A program made the translations under genes and the position numbers. Below, one piece after another: positions 48,201 to 55,325 of a stretch of 64,000 nucleotides of DNA (positions are counted from its first letter, which is position 1; each line of letters opens with the position of its first letter). The stretch covers positions 62,001 through 126,000 of the forward strand of contig NZ_PTIX01000008.1 in assembly GCF_002934265.1 (NCBI RefSeq), given 5' to 3'. Under the pieces are notes generated by a model that saw only the letters and a list, made by a program, of their open reading frames with translations, was not told the origin of the DNA and did no database searches. The stretch comes from Actinokineospora auranticolor. Its GTDB lineage: Bacteria > Actinomycetota > Actinomycetes > Mycobacteriales > Pseudonocardiaceae.

Positions 48201-49058
48201 GCCGAACGCGGCCTCGAACCGGCCACCCAGGTCCGCGCCGCTGGCCGAGCCCGCGACGAACCCGAGGCGCAGCTCGGGGAAGGCGGTGCGGTCGGCGCCG
48301 GCCAGCAGGTGGTGGTAGGTGGTCGGCACGCCCGCGAGCACGGTGGCCCGGTGGTCCCGCAGCGCGGTGAGCACGTCGTCGACGCCGAAGCCGGGCAGCA
48401 GCCGCGCCGTGGCGCCGACCGCGACGACGCCGAACACCGCGAGGTTCTGCCCGAGCCCGTGGAACAGCGGCAGCGGCCACACCACGACGTCGCGGTCGGA
48501 CAGCCCGAGGATCGGCGCGTGGCAGGCCGCGGCCATCCACAGCGAACTCCGCAGCGAGTAGCGCACCCCCTTGGGGTTCCCGGTCGTCCCGGAGGTGTAG
48601 AGCAGCAGTGCCGCTCGGTCCATAGTGGACTCTTCGTCGAACGGCCCCGCGCCCGCCCCGGACGGGTGCCACGCGTCGACGTCGACCACCCGCGCCGCGG
48701 TGGCCACCCGGTCGAGCCGGGCACGGTGCGCGTGGTCGGTGATGACCGTGGTGGCGCCGCTGTCGGCGAGCACGTGCGCGAGATCCGACTCGCCCGAGTT
48801 CGGGTTGAGCGGGACGCTGACCCCGCCCGCGAGGACGGTGGCCAGGGTCGCCTCGACCGCGGCCACCCGGTTGCCGAGCAGGACCGCGATCGGTTCCCCC
48901 GGCTCCGGGCCCAGGTCGGCCGCGAGGCACCGGGTCCGGTGGTCGAGTTCCCGGTAGGTCAGCTCCCCGGCGGCGTCGCCGAAGGCGACCCGGTCCCCGC
49001 GTTCGGCGGCGTGACCGGCCAGCAGGTCCGACAGCGGGCGGATCAGGTCAGCGCGCAT
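42219..49058 (-). CDS. Acyl ligase-ACP-KS-AT-ACP-thioester reductase-GNAT-GNAT megasynthase
   Basis: A 2,279-residue hybrid synthase. Approximate residues: AMP-forming ligase 1-500 (LYTSGTTGNPKGV, YRTGDL, PSGKITRHRL); carrier 1 with Ser in GLGSMAAV near 548; a Gly-Ser linker; ketosynthase from 618 with Cys in VDTACSASL, EAHGTGTT and SNLGHTQAAAG; acyltransferase with GHSIGE near 1219 and AFHSP, favouring malonyl-CoA; carrier 2 with Ser in GFDSLAAVELR near 1541; thioester reductase 1610-1980 (TGVTGFLGAYLL, YRQSKW); a GNAT from 1988 with QGRGVGKHLM; a second, weaker GNAT from 2141. There is no KR, DH or ER. It should load an acid, extend it once and release an aldehyde or alcohol. It starts 19 bases after the methyltransferase stop. 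Confidence 0.9.
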   Translation of the reverse strand: MRADLIRPLSDLLAGHAAERGDRVAFGDAAGELTYRELDHRTRCLAADLGPEPGEPIAVLLGNRVAAVEATLATVLAGGVSVPLNPNSGESDLAHVLADSGATTVITDHAHRARLDRVATAARVVDVDAWHPSGAGAGPFDEESTMDRAALLLYTSGTTGNPKGVRYSLRSSLWMAAACHAPILGLSDRDVVVWPLPLFHGLGQNLAVFGVVAVGATARLLPGFGVDDVLTALRDHRATVLAGVPTTYHHLLAGADRTAFPELRLGFVAGSASGADLGGRFEAAFGVPLVDQYGCTEAAAITTNWPTGRRVPGSAGLAVPGVGVRLVDPDTGHDVAAGVEGEVWVSGPNLMLGYHNQPEATAEVLRDGWYRTGDLARRDANGFVTITGRLRELIIRGGENIHPVEVEQVLREFPGVADAAVAGRPDPVLGEVPVAYVVPEESGVDAAALLATCRERLAYHKVPVAVYRVDAIPRTPSGKITRHRLGDLPATLLADRPDDAGTPAPGPTAGTVSGDDLDAVLDVVLAEVRAATGATGVDQDRPFVELGLGSMAAVALASRVFAATGVPLPATAVFDNPTPASLARRIVERATGAPAAGSGSGSGSGGRGGRLRDRDTEPIAIVGMACRYPGGVGSPEDLWRLLVDGGDAIGPFPTDRGWDLANLHHPDPDHPGTTYTREGGFLDDAAGFDNAFFGISPKEATAMDPQQRLALELSWEVFERAGIDPGSLAGTATGVFLGVNGGDYQRLGHGLPEYEAHLGFATSASVLSGRVAYVHGLHGPAITVDTACSASLVAIHLACRSLRSGESTLAVAGGVTVQSTPDAVVTFARQRGLAADSRCKSFSADADGTAFGEGIGVLLLQRLGDARRQGRPVLALLRGSAVNSDGASNGLTAPNGLAQQQVIRRAVADAGLTTADIDLVEAHGTGTTLGDPIEAGALLATYGADRETPAWLGAVKSNLGHTQAAAGVAGVIKCVLALRHGLMPRTLHVSEPTRYADWSSGGLALLTEARPWPAADRPRRAGISAFAISGTNAHVIVEEPPHRPPTPPREPADPPVVPVLVSARSRDALRGQARGLIEVDAPPLDIAHSLVTTRAALPYRAVVVAADRDDLRRGLTDLAERGGGDLAAAGRRVAFAFTGQGAQRPGMGGGLYRAHPVFAEAFDEVAAHFAAPLPEILSGAVDPDLVTRTDHAQPALFAVEVALFRLLAHWGVHPDHLVGHSIGELAAAHVAGVFTLADAATLVTARGRLLARPTRPGAMVALRLSAADAVELLVGYESDVDIAAVNGPTAVVISGAEPAVSAVADRARAAGVKATRLAVSTAFHSPLVDEVLAEFAETAKTIAYRSPAVPMVSTVTGTADAPWTDPDYWVRQIRSTVRFGPAVAALRAAGVDTVVELGPDAALTAAVHETMTGADHLALALLRAGQPEPETLVTGLGRLHNRGVPVDWYRFFAGSGARTVELPTYAFEHRRFWIDRAPSPRPVVEQAPPEPERDLRALATDEERLIALVEMITAAAAGVLGHRDAAAIDPDAPIDGLGFDSLAAVELRNELVARTGLDLRATLVFEHPTFAVLADDLLTRLDAESADRVDFAGEVWLDDDIVPAAEVVTASVEPRDILLTGVTGFLGAYLLRELVRTTRATVHCLVRAEDAAAGLRRVQENLDWYGLGAEVDPARLVVVPGDLAEPLLGLSPEEFDALARRVDVVYHAAAHVNGLYPYSALRAANVSGTREVLRLAARHRTVPVHHVSTTGVFSAVRDTGRPLSTSDQTGPPEELWSGYRQSKWVAEQLVGLARDRGLPVSVHRVDEISGDTATGACQRHDFVWLAIKGLLQAGAVPSGCKGRFHLVPVDHVSAAVVALAHQPPGTYHHGNRQHLGFDDMVDCLRRLGHHLTELDWDSWVERVAADRDNAMNPMLAAFDATIHTADNAYVTVDLTDTEAALADGGPVCPPMTEELFARYVDWFTRVGYFPAPVPRAAVERVRGDVHIRPAVPGDLDPLARICLNSFNEANAALGLPPEWDGIDQAKAVIRERLTAPRCRSLVAVDGAGAVLGSNFVLPGDEVATWGPLSVAPHAQGRGVGKHLMAATFDAIADTGRTGAHVVQTTANLAVYRLYTSMGCVARDDLVVLRGRVTDPDAVGDFTVRPMRPADLAACAEIHRTVNGYARDSEIALAARGGFGGVDPHVVTGPDGVVVGYTTGLTFMGHLTCLTEPAARALHSVLSGSMTDTPLIRVMARLNPELLTWALTTGDVTISRHDTVISHGDYRQPRTGVYCPAQSH

Positions 49059-49077
49059 GGTGTGCTCCCCGAGGTGG

Positions 49078-49917
49078 TCAGCGGACGGCGTGGATGGTCC
49101 TGGTGGGACAGACGAAGTCGACCGCCCCGTCCGCGCCCGCGATCACGGCGAGCCGCTCGCGGGCCTGCGCGGTGGCCTCGGCGAGCCGGTCCGCGGGCAC
49201 CAGGTCCCAGAGCATCCGGGTGGTGATGTTCCAGGTCCAGGTGATGTACGCGTCGACGGAGTCGAAGTGCGACACCGCGTCGACGGTGCCGACCTCGACC
49301 TCGCTGAAGCCCGCCGCGCGCACCGCGGCGGCCGTGCTCTCGGCGTCGGCGAGCGGGCCGCCGACCCCGAGCACGGGCGTCCACGGGTTGTCCACGCCCG
49401 CGGGCAGGTAGCCGCCGAGCACGTCGGCGATGATCTCCGCGGACTCCCAGCCCGCGGCGAGCCCGCCGTCCTGGGTGGGGAACGTGGTGGCCGCGAACCG
49501 ACCGCCCGGCCGCAGCACCGCGGCGATCCGGCGCAGCGCGTCCGCCGGGTCGGGCAGCAGGAACAGCACCATCCCCGCGGTGACCGCGTCGACCGGCTCG
49601 TCGAGCGCGAGGCGCTGGATGTCGCCCTGGCGGACCTCGACCCAGTCCCGGAAGGGGCTCGCCGCGGCGTCCTCGGCGCAGCGGGCGGCCATCTCCGCGG
49701 ACAGGTCGATGCCGAGTACGTGGCCGGTGGGACCGACCGCGTCCGCCGCCGGGAACAGGCACGCGCCGCGGCCGCAGCCGATGTCGAGCACCCGCTCGCC
49801 CCGACCCAGGTCGAGCAGGTCGACGACCTTGCGGCCGATCGGGTTGAACATGGCCGCGTTGTAGTTCCCGGCCGACTTGTCGTACGCGTCACCGACTCGC
49901 GTCGTCGTGTCGCTCAC
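49078..49917 (-). CDS. Class I SAM-dependent methyltransferase
   Basis: A 279-residue methyltransferase of the UbiE/COQ5-like shape. Motif I, VLDIGCGRGACLFPAADAVG, near residue 45, is preceded by the entry helix NPIGRKVVDLLDLGRGE. Motif II (HVLGIDLSAEMAARCAEDAA) and the motif IV region (VDAVTAGMVLFLLPDPADALRRIAAVLRPGGRF) are all intact. The acceptor is unknown: C-, N- and O-methylating members exist. The GTG start overlaps the LanB-D stop by four bases, and the synthase begins 19 bases after its stop, so it is translationally coupled inside the biosynthetic operon and probably methylates an intermediate or the final product. Confidence 0.9.
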   Translation of the reverse strand: MSDTTTRVGDAYDKSAGNYNAAMFNPIGRKVVDLLDLGRGERVLDIGCGRGACLFPAADAVGPTGHVLGIDLSAEMAARCAEDAAASPFRDWVEVRQGDIQRLALDEPVDAVTAGMVLFLLPDPADALRRIAAVLRPGGRFAATTFPTQDGGLAAGWESAEIIADVLGGYLPAGVDNPWTPVLGVGGPLADAESTAAAVRAAGFSEVEVGTVDAVSHFDSVDAYITWTWNITTRMLWDLVPADRLAEATAQARERLAVIAGADGAVDFVCPTRTIHAVR

Positions 49918-52286
49918 TGGTCACTCCTTGTCGGGTCATCCGCCCGCACCGCGCGGTCGGTCGAAGGGGTCGGGGTCGTGGACGGCGCCCGCCGGAGCAC
50001 GAACCCGGTCCGCAGCTCGGCGCAGTGCGCCGCCCCGTCCACCCGCCACCACAGCTGGTCCGGGGTCGGCAGCATCTCCGAGGCCACCACCTCGACCGCG
50101 GGCAGGCGGGCCAGGTCGAGCACCGAGAGCGGGTCGTGGAAGTCGAGGTGCAGCGGCTTGGGCTCGGCGGGGTGGCGGACGTACACGTAGCGCGGCAGAC
50201 CGAGGTCGCGGCGCAGGAGCTGGAGCGCGCGCCAGCGGTCGAACCGGTCCGCGCCGGGCGCGGGCAGCGTGAACCGCCACCGGGCGCGCTGGAGGACGAC
50301 GCCGTCGACGGTGACCCGCGGGGTGTGGGTGCCCAGGTCGACCGGCACCGGCACCACGGCGGGCCGCGACAGCGCCCGGTGCAGCGTGGAGGACAGGTCG
50401 CCGGGGTACAGGAGCCTGCGCGTCCCGTCGACCTCCACCGCGTCCCCGGCCGCCGGGACCGCCACCTCGGCGATCGCGACCACCTCGGCCCGGGGCTTCG
50501 CGGACAGGCCGCTGAGCTCGATCGACGCCCCCGGCAGCTCCGGGGTCACGTGGGCGCTGCGCCGCCGCGAGACGATCGTGGCGCACTCGGCGTCGGGGAT
50601 GGCCGCGCCGACCCGCTCGGTGAACCCGGCCCACAGGCCGTCCGGGTCCCCGTGCAGCGGCCGTTCCAGGCCGCCGAAGATCGAGCTGCAGTCGTCGTGC
50701 AGTTCGGCGAGCACCCACGTCGCGGTCGCGGGGTCGGCGCCCACCAGCATGAAGTCCGGGCTGGGCAGGCAGGCGTCCCAGTCCCGCACGGCCGGGTCGG
50801 CCCAGAACGGGGCGAGCGCGCGGGCCAGCGCGGCCCCGGTCAGCTCGGGCCCCTCGGCGGCCACGAGTTCGCGGAGCCGGTCCGCGAGCCGGTCCCGCCT
50901 CGGCGTCCGCTCCGGCAACTCGCGCGCCGCGAGCGCCGCCAGGGACGCGGGGGCGCCGTCGAGCTCGGCCCGGAGCACGTCGCGGGCGTCCGCCCTGGTG
51001 AGCAGCGCCGCGAGGTACACCAGCGGGAAGACCGCCGCGGTGACGTCGCGGAGCCGCCGCACCACCGGTTCCCCGAGGTGGACCCGCTCGCTGTACGGGC
51101 TGGACCGGTCCTCGTGGAACAACCCCCGGTCGGCGTAGTGCCGTCCGGCGTGGCGTTCGCTGCCGCCCACCAGTTCGGTGGCGAGCTCGCGGGCGGCGTC
51201 CAGGTGCGCGACGCGCTCCGGCCAGCCCGCCGCGGCGTACTTGTCGCGGTGGGCGGCCAAGTCGGCGGCCGGACCGTCGGGGCGGGCCTCGGCGAGTCGG
51301 GTGAGCGCGTGCAGTTCGGTGGCGGGCAGGCGCCACGGTGCCACCGTGAGCGCGGGGCCCAGGGCGCGCGCGTGCGGGGCCCGCGCGCCGACCGGTGTGC
51401 CGTCGCTGTCGCACCACAGCGCCATGGCCTCCGCCCGCACCCGGAAGCGGCGCCCGTCCCTAACGTGCTCCAAGCCCTGCCCCGAGTCCAGCGCCCGGAA
51501 CATCGGGTTGCGCCAGGCCAATTGGTCTTCCGGAGCGGTCGCCGCGGCGTCCCGGTCCGCCAGCGCCTCCACCAGCCAGGCACTGGCCTCCACGACGACC
51601 CGCTCCGGGCCGGGCGGGTCGATCGCGACCGGTTCCGGTTGCCCGGGACGCAGGTCGGCGAACAGCACCGGACCGAAGAACGACACGGTCTCGCACTTGG
51701 TGCACAGGCGTCGCAAGTAGCGGTGCACCGTGTCGAGGTCGCGCCGGGCGGGCCGCTCCTGCCGGGCCAGCGCGGAGTGGAACCCGGGGTTGGACACGAA
51801 CACCGCGTGCCGCAGGCGGTCATCGGACGCCATCGCGGCGACGTACTCGTACGCGGCCGACAGCGCCGAGTCGAACTCGGCCGGTCCGGCACCGGCCAGG
51901 TCCGCGACCGCGGTGTTCCACGCGAGCGTCCACTCACGGCAGTCGAGCGCGGTGAGCAGCTCGGCGCGGGTGTCGTCGATCTCGGCGCTCTCCTGGACGA
52001 GTCTTCGGCACGCGCGCAACGCCCGCAGGCTGCGCTGCCTCGGCTCGACACCGCGCACGGCGTCGGCCAGCCGCGGCCACATCCCGTCAAGGAACTCCGC
52101 GCGCAGCGCCGCCACCGCGTCGTGGGCCGCGAGCACCCGATCGATCAGCGCGCGGTCCACTGTGGCCAGTGGCTCGATGAGGGAGATCGGGAATCCGGTG
52201 GTGCGCAACAGGGTCCACGGCTGGACCGATACCAGCAGGTCGCCGGGTCCCGCGGGTACCGTCCAGGTGAGCGCGTCATCGGTCAT
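49914..52286 (-). CDS. LanB-like dehydratase/PEARL homologue (LanB-D)
   Basis: A 790-residue protein of the lantibiotic dehydratase (LanB) N-terminal family. The recognisable core is LRRLCTKCETVSFFGPVLFADLRPG near residue 200. The C-terminal WRALQLLRRDLGLPRYVYVRHPAEPKPLHLDF is the segment shared by all four homologues in this cluster. Full-length LanB proteins are about 1,000 residues and end with a glutamate-elimination domain; this one lacks it. Short LanB relatives of this type are known as peptide aminoacyl-tRNA ligases (PEARLs), which add amino acids to the C terminus of a scaffold peptide, as in ammosamide and 3-thiaglutamate biosynthesis. PEARL activity here is inferred from length and context. 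It starts divergently from the M20 peptidase and overlaps the methyltransferase gene. Confidence 0.8.
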   Translation of the reverse strand: MTDDALTWTVPAGPGDLLVSVQPWTLLRTTGFPISLIEPLATVDRALIDRVLAAHDAVAALRAEFLDGMWPRLADAVRGVEPRQRSLRALRACRRLVQESAEIDDTRAELLTALDCREWTLAWNTAVADLAGAGPAEFDSALSAAYEYVAAMASDDRLRHAVFVSNPGFHSALARQERPARRDLDTVHRYLRRLCTKCETVSFFGPVLFADLRPGQPEPVAIDPPGPERVVVEASAWLVEALADRDAAATAPEDQLAWRNPMFRALDSGQGLEHVRDGRRFRVRAEAMALWCDSDGTPVGARAPHARALGPALTVAPWRLPATELHALTRLAEARPDGPAADLAAHRDKYAAAGWPERVAHLDAARELATELVGGSERHAGRHYADRGLFHEDRSSPYSERVHLGEPVVRRLRDVTAAVFPLVYLAALLTRADARDVLRAELDGAPASLAALAARELPERTPRRDRLADRLRELVAAEGPELTGAALARALAPFWADPAVRDWDACLPSPDFMLVGADPATATWVLAELHDDCSSIFGGLERPLHGDPDGLWAGFTERVGAAIPDAECATIVSRRRSAHVTPELPGASIELSGLSAKPRAEVVAIAEVAVPAAGDAVEVDGTRRLLYPGDLSSTLHRALSRPAVVPVPVDLGTHTPRVTVDGVVLQRARWRFTLPAPGADRFDRWRALQLLRRDLGLPRYVYVRHPAEPKPLHLDFHDPLSVLDLARLPAVEVVASEMLPTPDQLWWRVDGAAHCAELRTGFVLRRAPSTTPTPSTDRAVRADDPTRSDQ

Positions 52287-52408
52287 CGAACACCTCGCCG
52301 GGAAACGGATGTGCTGTGGTCATGGGGGAGAACCCGCTGGACGTACTTGAACACCGCATGGGTTGTCCGGTAGGAAAAAGTCACCTCGAGAGTAAGGAAG
52401 TCAGTCGC
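52287..52408. promoter_or_regulatory. Divergent promoter region between LanB-D and M20 peptidase
   Basis: A plausible plus-strand promoter is TTGAAC (52347-52352), 18 bases, TAGGAA (52371-52376), before the M20 gene. The minus strand must start the LanB-D/methyltransferase/synthase operon in the same 120 bases. I find no operator palindrome and no small precursor-peptide gene here. Confidence 0.35.
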
Positions 52409-53599
52409 ATGAGCGTTTCCTCGCGCGTCTCCGACGCCGTCGACCGGGCCACCGACGAGGTGGTCCGGCTGTCCCGTGCCATCCACGCCGAGCCGGAAAC
52501 CGCCTACCAGGAACACCGCGCGGCGGCCAGGGTCAGCGGACTCCTGGCCGCGCAGGGGTTCGTGGTCGAGTCCGGGGTCGGTGGTCTGGACACCGCCTTC
52601 ACCGCGCGCTTCGGCGACGGCCCGCTCACCGTCGGTCTCTGCGCGGAGTACGACGCGCTGCCCGGGATCGGCCACGCCTGCGGGCACAACATCATCGCCG
52701 CCGCGTCGGTCGGCGCCGCGCTGGCGCTGCGCGAGGTCGCCGCGGCACTCGGGATCACCGTGCTGGTCATCGGGACCCCGGCGGAGGAACAGGGCGGCGG
52801 CAAGATCCAACTGCTGCGGGCGGGCGTGTTCGACGAGGTGTCGATGGCCATGCTCGTGCACCCGGCCCCGGACGACGTCAGCGCGCCGCGCCCGCTCGCC
52901 CTGCTGGACCTCGCGGTCCGGTTCACCGGGCGGGAGTCGCACTCCGCGCTGGCCCCGCACCTCGGGATCAACGCGGCGGACGCGCTCACCGTCGCCGAGG
53001 TGGCGATCGGCCTGGGCAGGCAGCACTTCGAGCCGGGCCAGCTCGCGCACGGCATCGTCACCAACGGGGGCACGGTGCCCAACGTCGTCCCGGCCGACAC
53101 CGGCGCGCAGTACAACCTCCGGGCGCCGGACATGGAGTCGCTCGGCAGGCTCAGGGACCGGGTGCTGGCCTGTTTCGAGGGCGCCGCGGTGGCCACCGGC
53201 ACCACCCACGAGGTCGTCGCGGAGCCCGCCTACGCGGAGTTGGCGCACGACCCGTTCCTGGTTTCGGCTTACCGCGCGGTGGCCGCGGACCTGGGCAGGC
53301 ACCTGGCCCCGGTGGAGGTGGAGCGCACCATGCCGACCGGGAGCACGGACATGGGCAACGTGAGCCGCGTGGTCCCGAGCCTGCACCCCAGCATCGCCAT
53401 CGACGCGGGTGGGGCGGTCAACCACCAGCCCGAGTTCGCCGCGGCCTGCGTGGGCCCGTCGGCCGACCGCGCGGTGGTGCACGGTGCCCTGGCGCTGGCC
53501 AGGACCGCGGTGGCCGCGGCGACCGACGACGAGACCCGGCAGCGGTTGATCGATCACGGCAGCTCCAGGGTGACCGGACCGTCCACTGTGGAGATCTGA
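52409..53599 (+). CDS. M20-family amidohydrolase/peptidase
   Basis: A 396-residue metal-dependent amidohydrolase of the M20 (AbgB-like) family. LCAEYDALPGIGHACGHNIIAAAS carries the first metal ligands, and GTPAEEQGGGKIQLLRAGVFDE gives the catalytic Glu and third ligand. A bridging domain with ESHSALAPHLGINAADALT and a dimer interface follows; PTGSTDMGNVSRVVPSLHP is near the end and carries the distal part of the site. Members cleave N-acyl amino acids and C-terminal amides. In this cluster it is the only plus-strand gene and could release a finished amino-acid product from the scaffold or an N-acyl group. The ATG at 52409 follows AAGGAAG. Its end overlaps the convergent VOC gene by 46 bases. 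Confidence 0.9.
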   Translation: MSVSSRVSDAVDRATDEVVRLSRAIHAEPETAYQEHRAAARVSGLLAAQGFVVESGVGGLDTAFTARFGDGPLTVGLCAEYDALPGIGHACGHNIIAAASVGAALALREVAAALGITVLVIGTPAEEQGGGKIQLLRAGVFDEVSMAMLVHPAPDDVSAPRPLALLDLAVRFTGRESHSALAPHLGINAADALTVAEVAIGLGRQHFEPGQLAHGIVTNGGTVPNVVPADTGAQYNLRAPDMESLGRLRDRVLACFEGAAVATGTTHEVVAEPAYAELAHDPFLVSAYRAVAADLGRHLAPVEVERTMPTGSTDMGNVSRVVPSLHPSIAIDAGGAVNHQPEFAAACVGPSADRAVVHGALALARTAVAAATDDETRQRLIDHGSSRVTGPSTVEI

Positions 53600-54243
53600 A
53601 CGGCGAGCGGCCCCTCGCCGGGACCCGACCCGGCGGGGGAGTGCCGCACCGGCAACGCGTCCAGCGTCGGCCACCGGTCGGTCAGGTGGTCGTGCGCGGA
53701 CGCGGCACCCAGGAGCAGACCGGTGATCGCGGTGGGGCACACCCGGTGCCCGGCCGCCGCCAGGTCGGCGGGCACCCGCGCGGCCCTCGCCTCGGCGTTG
53801 CCGTAGCGCAGGAAGAACGGCAGCACGCCGCTCTCCCAGGACAGCGCGAAGGCGGCCTCGGCCCAGGGCACGACCTGGCCGTCGGCGCGAACCGACTCCC
53901 CGGCGTAGAGGTCGGGGTCCGCGCCGGTCAGCGACCGCACCCCGGCGGCGACCGCCTCGATGTCCTCGACCAGCACGGCCCAGTTCAGCAATGCGGGCCC
54001 CTGCGCGGTGCGCTCCAGGAAGAGCTTGCCGAAGTCCTTGTCCGCCAACGCCTTCTCGTCGTGGACCACCAGCACCTCCAGGTACTGCACCTCGGGGGTG
54101 TCGAAGGGCACCACCCAGCTCGCGGTCCCGTCGGGGTTGGGGCTGCCGTCGGTGAGGCCGAACCCGTAGCGGTCCCACAGCAGCTCGCGCACCGGTTCGA
54201 CGGTGCGGGCGCCGAGGAGCACGTGGTCGATCCGCGGTTTCAC
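53554..54243 (-). CDS. VOC/glyoxalase-like domain protein
   Basis: A 229-residue protein with two VOC-type half-repeats. The start IDHVLLGARTVEPVRELLWDRYGFGLTDGSPNPDG is the first beta-alpha-beta unit, with His as a probable metal ligand. QYLEVLVVHDEKAL carries an E in the expected ligand position, and a second half follows around residues 85-200 (LNWAVLVEDIEAVAAG). It is like the Glyoxalase-like (PF13468) family, which contains isomerases, dioxygenases and resistance proteins. The GTG start overlaps the flavoenzyme stop by four bases. The gene may encode a tailoring isomerase or a self-protection binding protein for the product. The last 46 bases overlap the convergent M20 gene. Confidence 0.7.
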   Translation of the reverse strand: MKPRIDHVLLGARTVEPVRELLWDRYGFGLTDGSPNPDGTASWVVPFDTPEVQYLEVLVVHDEKALADKDFGKLFLERTAQGPALLNWAVLVEDIEAVAAGVRSLTGADPDLYAGESVRADGQVVPWAEAAFALSWESGVLPFFLRYGNAEARAARVPADLAAAGHRVCPTAITGLLLGAASAHDHLTDRWPTLDALPVRHSPAGSGPGEGPLAVQISTVDGPVTLELP

Positions 54244-55325
54244 GCGCCCACCGCCTCGGTGGGGCACAGCGAGTACGGCAACGCGTCCCAGTCGTCGTCG
54301 AGCAGCCCGGCGGCGAGACCGCTCGCCGTGGCCCGCGCCGAGAGCAGGCCGTGCCCGGCGTGCCCGGCCGCGACGTAGACCCGCTCGCGTCCCGGTACCC
54401 GCCCCACCACCGGTTTGCCGCTCGCGCTGACCGGGCGCAGCCCGGCCCGCAGCTCCACCGGTCGTGCCCGACCGAGGTCGGGCATCGCCGCGGTGGCGAA
54501 CATGAGCAACCGGGCGATGCCCTCGGCGGTGACCCGCTCGTCGTAGCCGACGTTCTCCTCCGTGGCACCGACGATGACCCGACCGTCGACGCCGGGGGCG
54601 AGGTAGAACGCCGACGACAGGATGTGGGACGGTTCGGCGTCGGCGTCGAGCACGACCATCTGCCCGCGCTGCGGCCCGATCCCGGTTCCCTCGGCCAGTC
54701 CGGCGACGCTGGACCACGCGCCCGCGGCCACCACCACCCGCTCGGCGCGGACGACCCCGGTCCTGGTGTGCGCCAACGCCTCCCCGGGCCGCTCGTCGAT
54801 GTAGCGCACGAGGCTGTCCTGCGCCCAGCGCACGCCCTCGGCGAGGCAGCGGCGCCGCACCGCGAGCAGGTAGCGGCGGCCGTCGACCATCAGCCCCCGC
54901 TCGTCCATGAGGTACCGGCGCCCGGCGGGCAGCGTCAGGCCGGTCTCCGCGACGTCCGCGGCGGACAGCCACCGCCCGAGGTCGGGATCGGCGAGCCGGT
55001 CGCCGAACTGCTCGACGTGCTCCGCGCGCAGGGCCCGCAGGATCGGCCGGGTCACGCTGAACGCGCCGTACTCCGGCTCCAGCCGCAGCACGTCCGCGTC
55101 GAGCCGGGTCTTCGCCGCGGTCAGCCACGCGTGGAAGTCCGGGTCGGACAGGTAGCGCAGGGACGGCACCGCGACCCCCGCGGCCTGGTTGGTGGCGTGC
55201 CCCGGCTGCTCCCCGGCGTCGAGCACGACGACCGAGGCACCGCGCGCGGCCAGTTCCTCGGCCACGCACGCGCCGACGATCCCCCCGCCGACGACGGCGA
55301 AGTCAGTCCTCGGTGATTCGGCCAT
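54240..55325 (-). CDS. DAO-family FAD oxidoreductase (glycine oxidase-like)
   Basis: A 361-residue flavoenzyme. The Rossmann motif is FAVVGGGIVGACVAEELAARGASVVVLDAGEQPGHATNQAAG, typical of the DAO/ThiO family. VVVAAGAWSSVAGL (near residue 222) and GLRPVSASGKPVVGRVPGRERVYVAAGHAGHGLLSARATASGLAAGLL at the C terminus complete the pattern. These enzymes oxidise amino groups of amino acids or secondary amines using oxygen. In PEARL pathways such oxidases act on residues appended to the scaffold peptide; that role here is an inference. The ATG at 55325 lies inside the end of the upstream gene (23-base overlap), and its stop overlaps the VOC gene. Confidence 0.85.
   Translation of the reverse strand: MAESPRTDFAVVGGGIVGACVAEELAARGASVVVLDAGEQPGHATNQAAGVAVPSLRYLSDPDFHAWLTAAKTRLDADVLRLEPEYGAFSVTRPILRALRAEHVEQFGDRLADPDLGRWLSAADVAETGLTLPAGRRYLMDERGLMVDGRRYLLAVRRRCLAEGVRWAQDSLVRYIDERPGEALAHTRTGVVRAERVVVAAGAWSSVAGLAEGTGIGPQRGQMVVLDADAEPSHILSSAFYLAPGVDGRVIVGATEENVGYDERVTAEGIARLLMFATAAMPDLGRARPVELRAGLRPVSASGKPVVGRVPGRERVYVAAGHAGHGLLSARATASGLAAGLLDDDWDALPYSLCPTEAVGA

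Noticed and set aside
44719-48930. Long minus-strand frame inside the synthase
   Set aside because: Out-of-frame Arg/Pro-rich shadow; all domain motifs lie in the other frame.
42219-49058. Interpretation as a complete NRPS
   Set aside because: There is no condensation domain; the N-terminal ligase is followed by a carrier and a ketosynthase, so it is a ligase-primed PKS.
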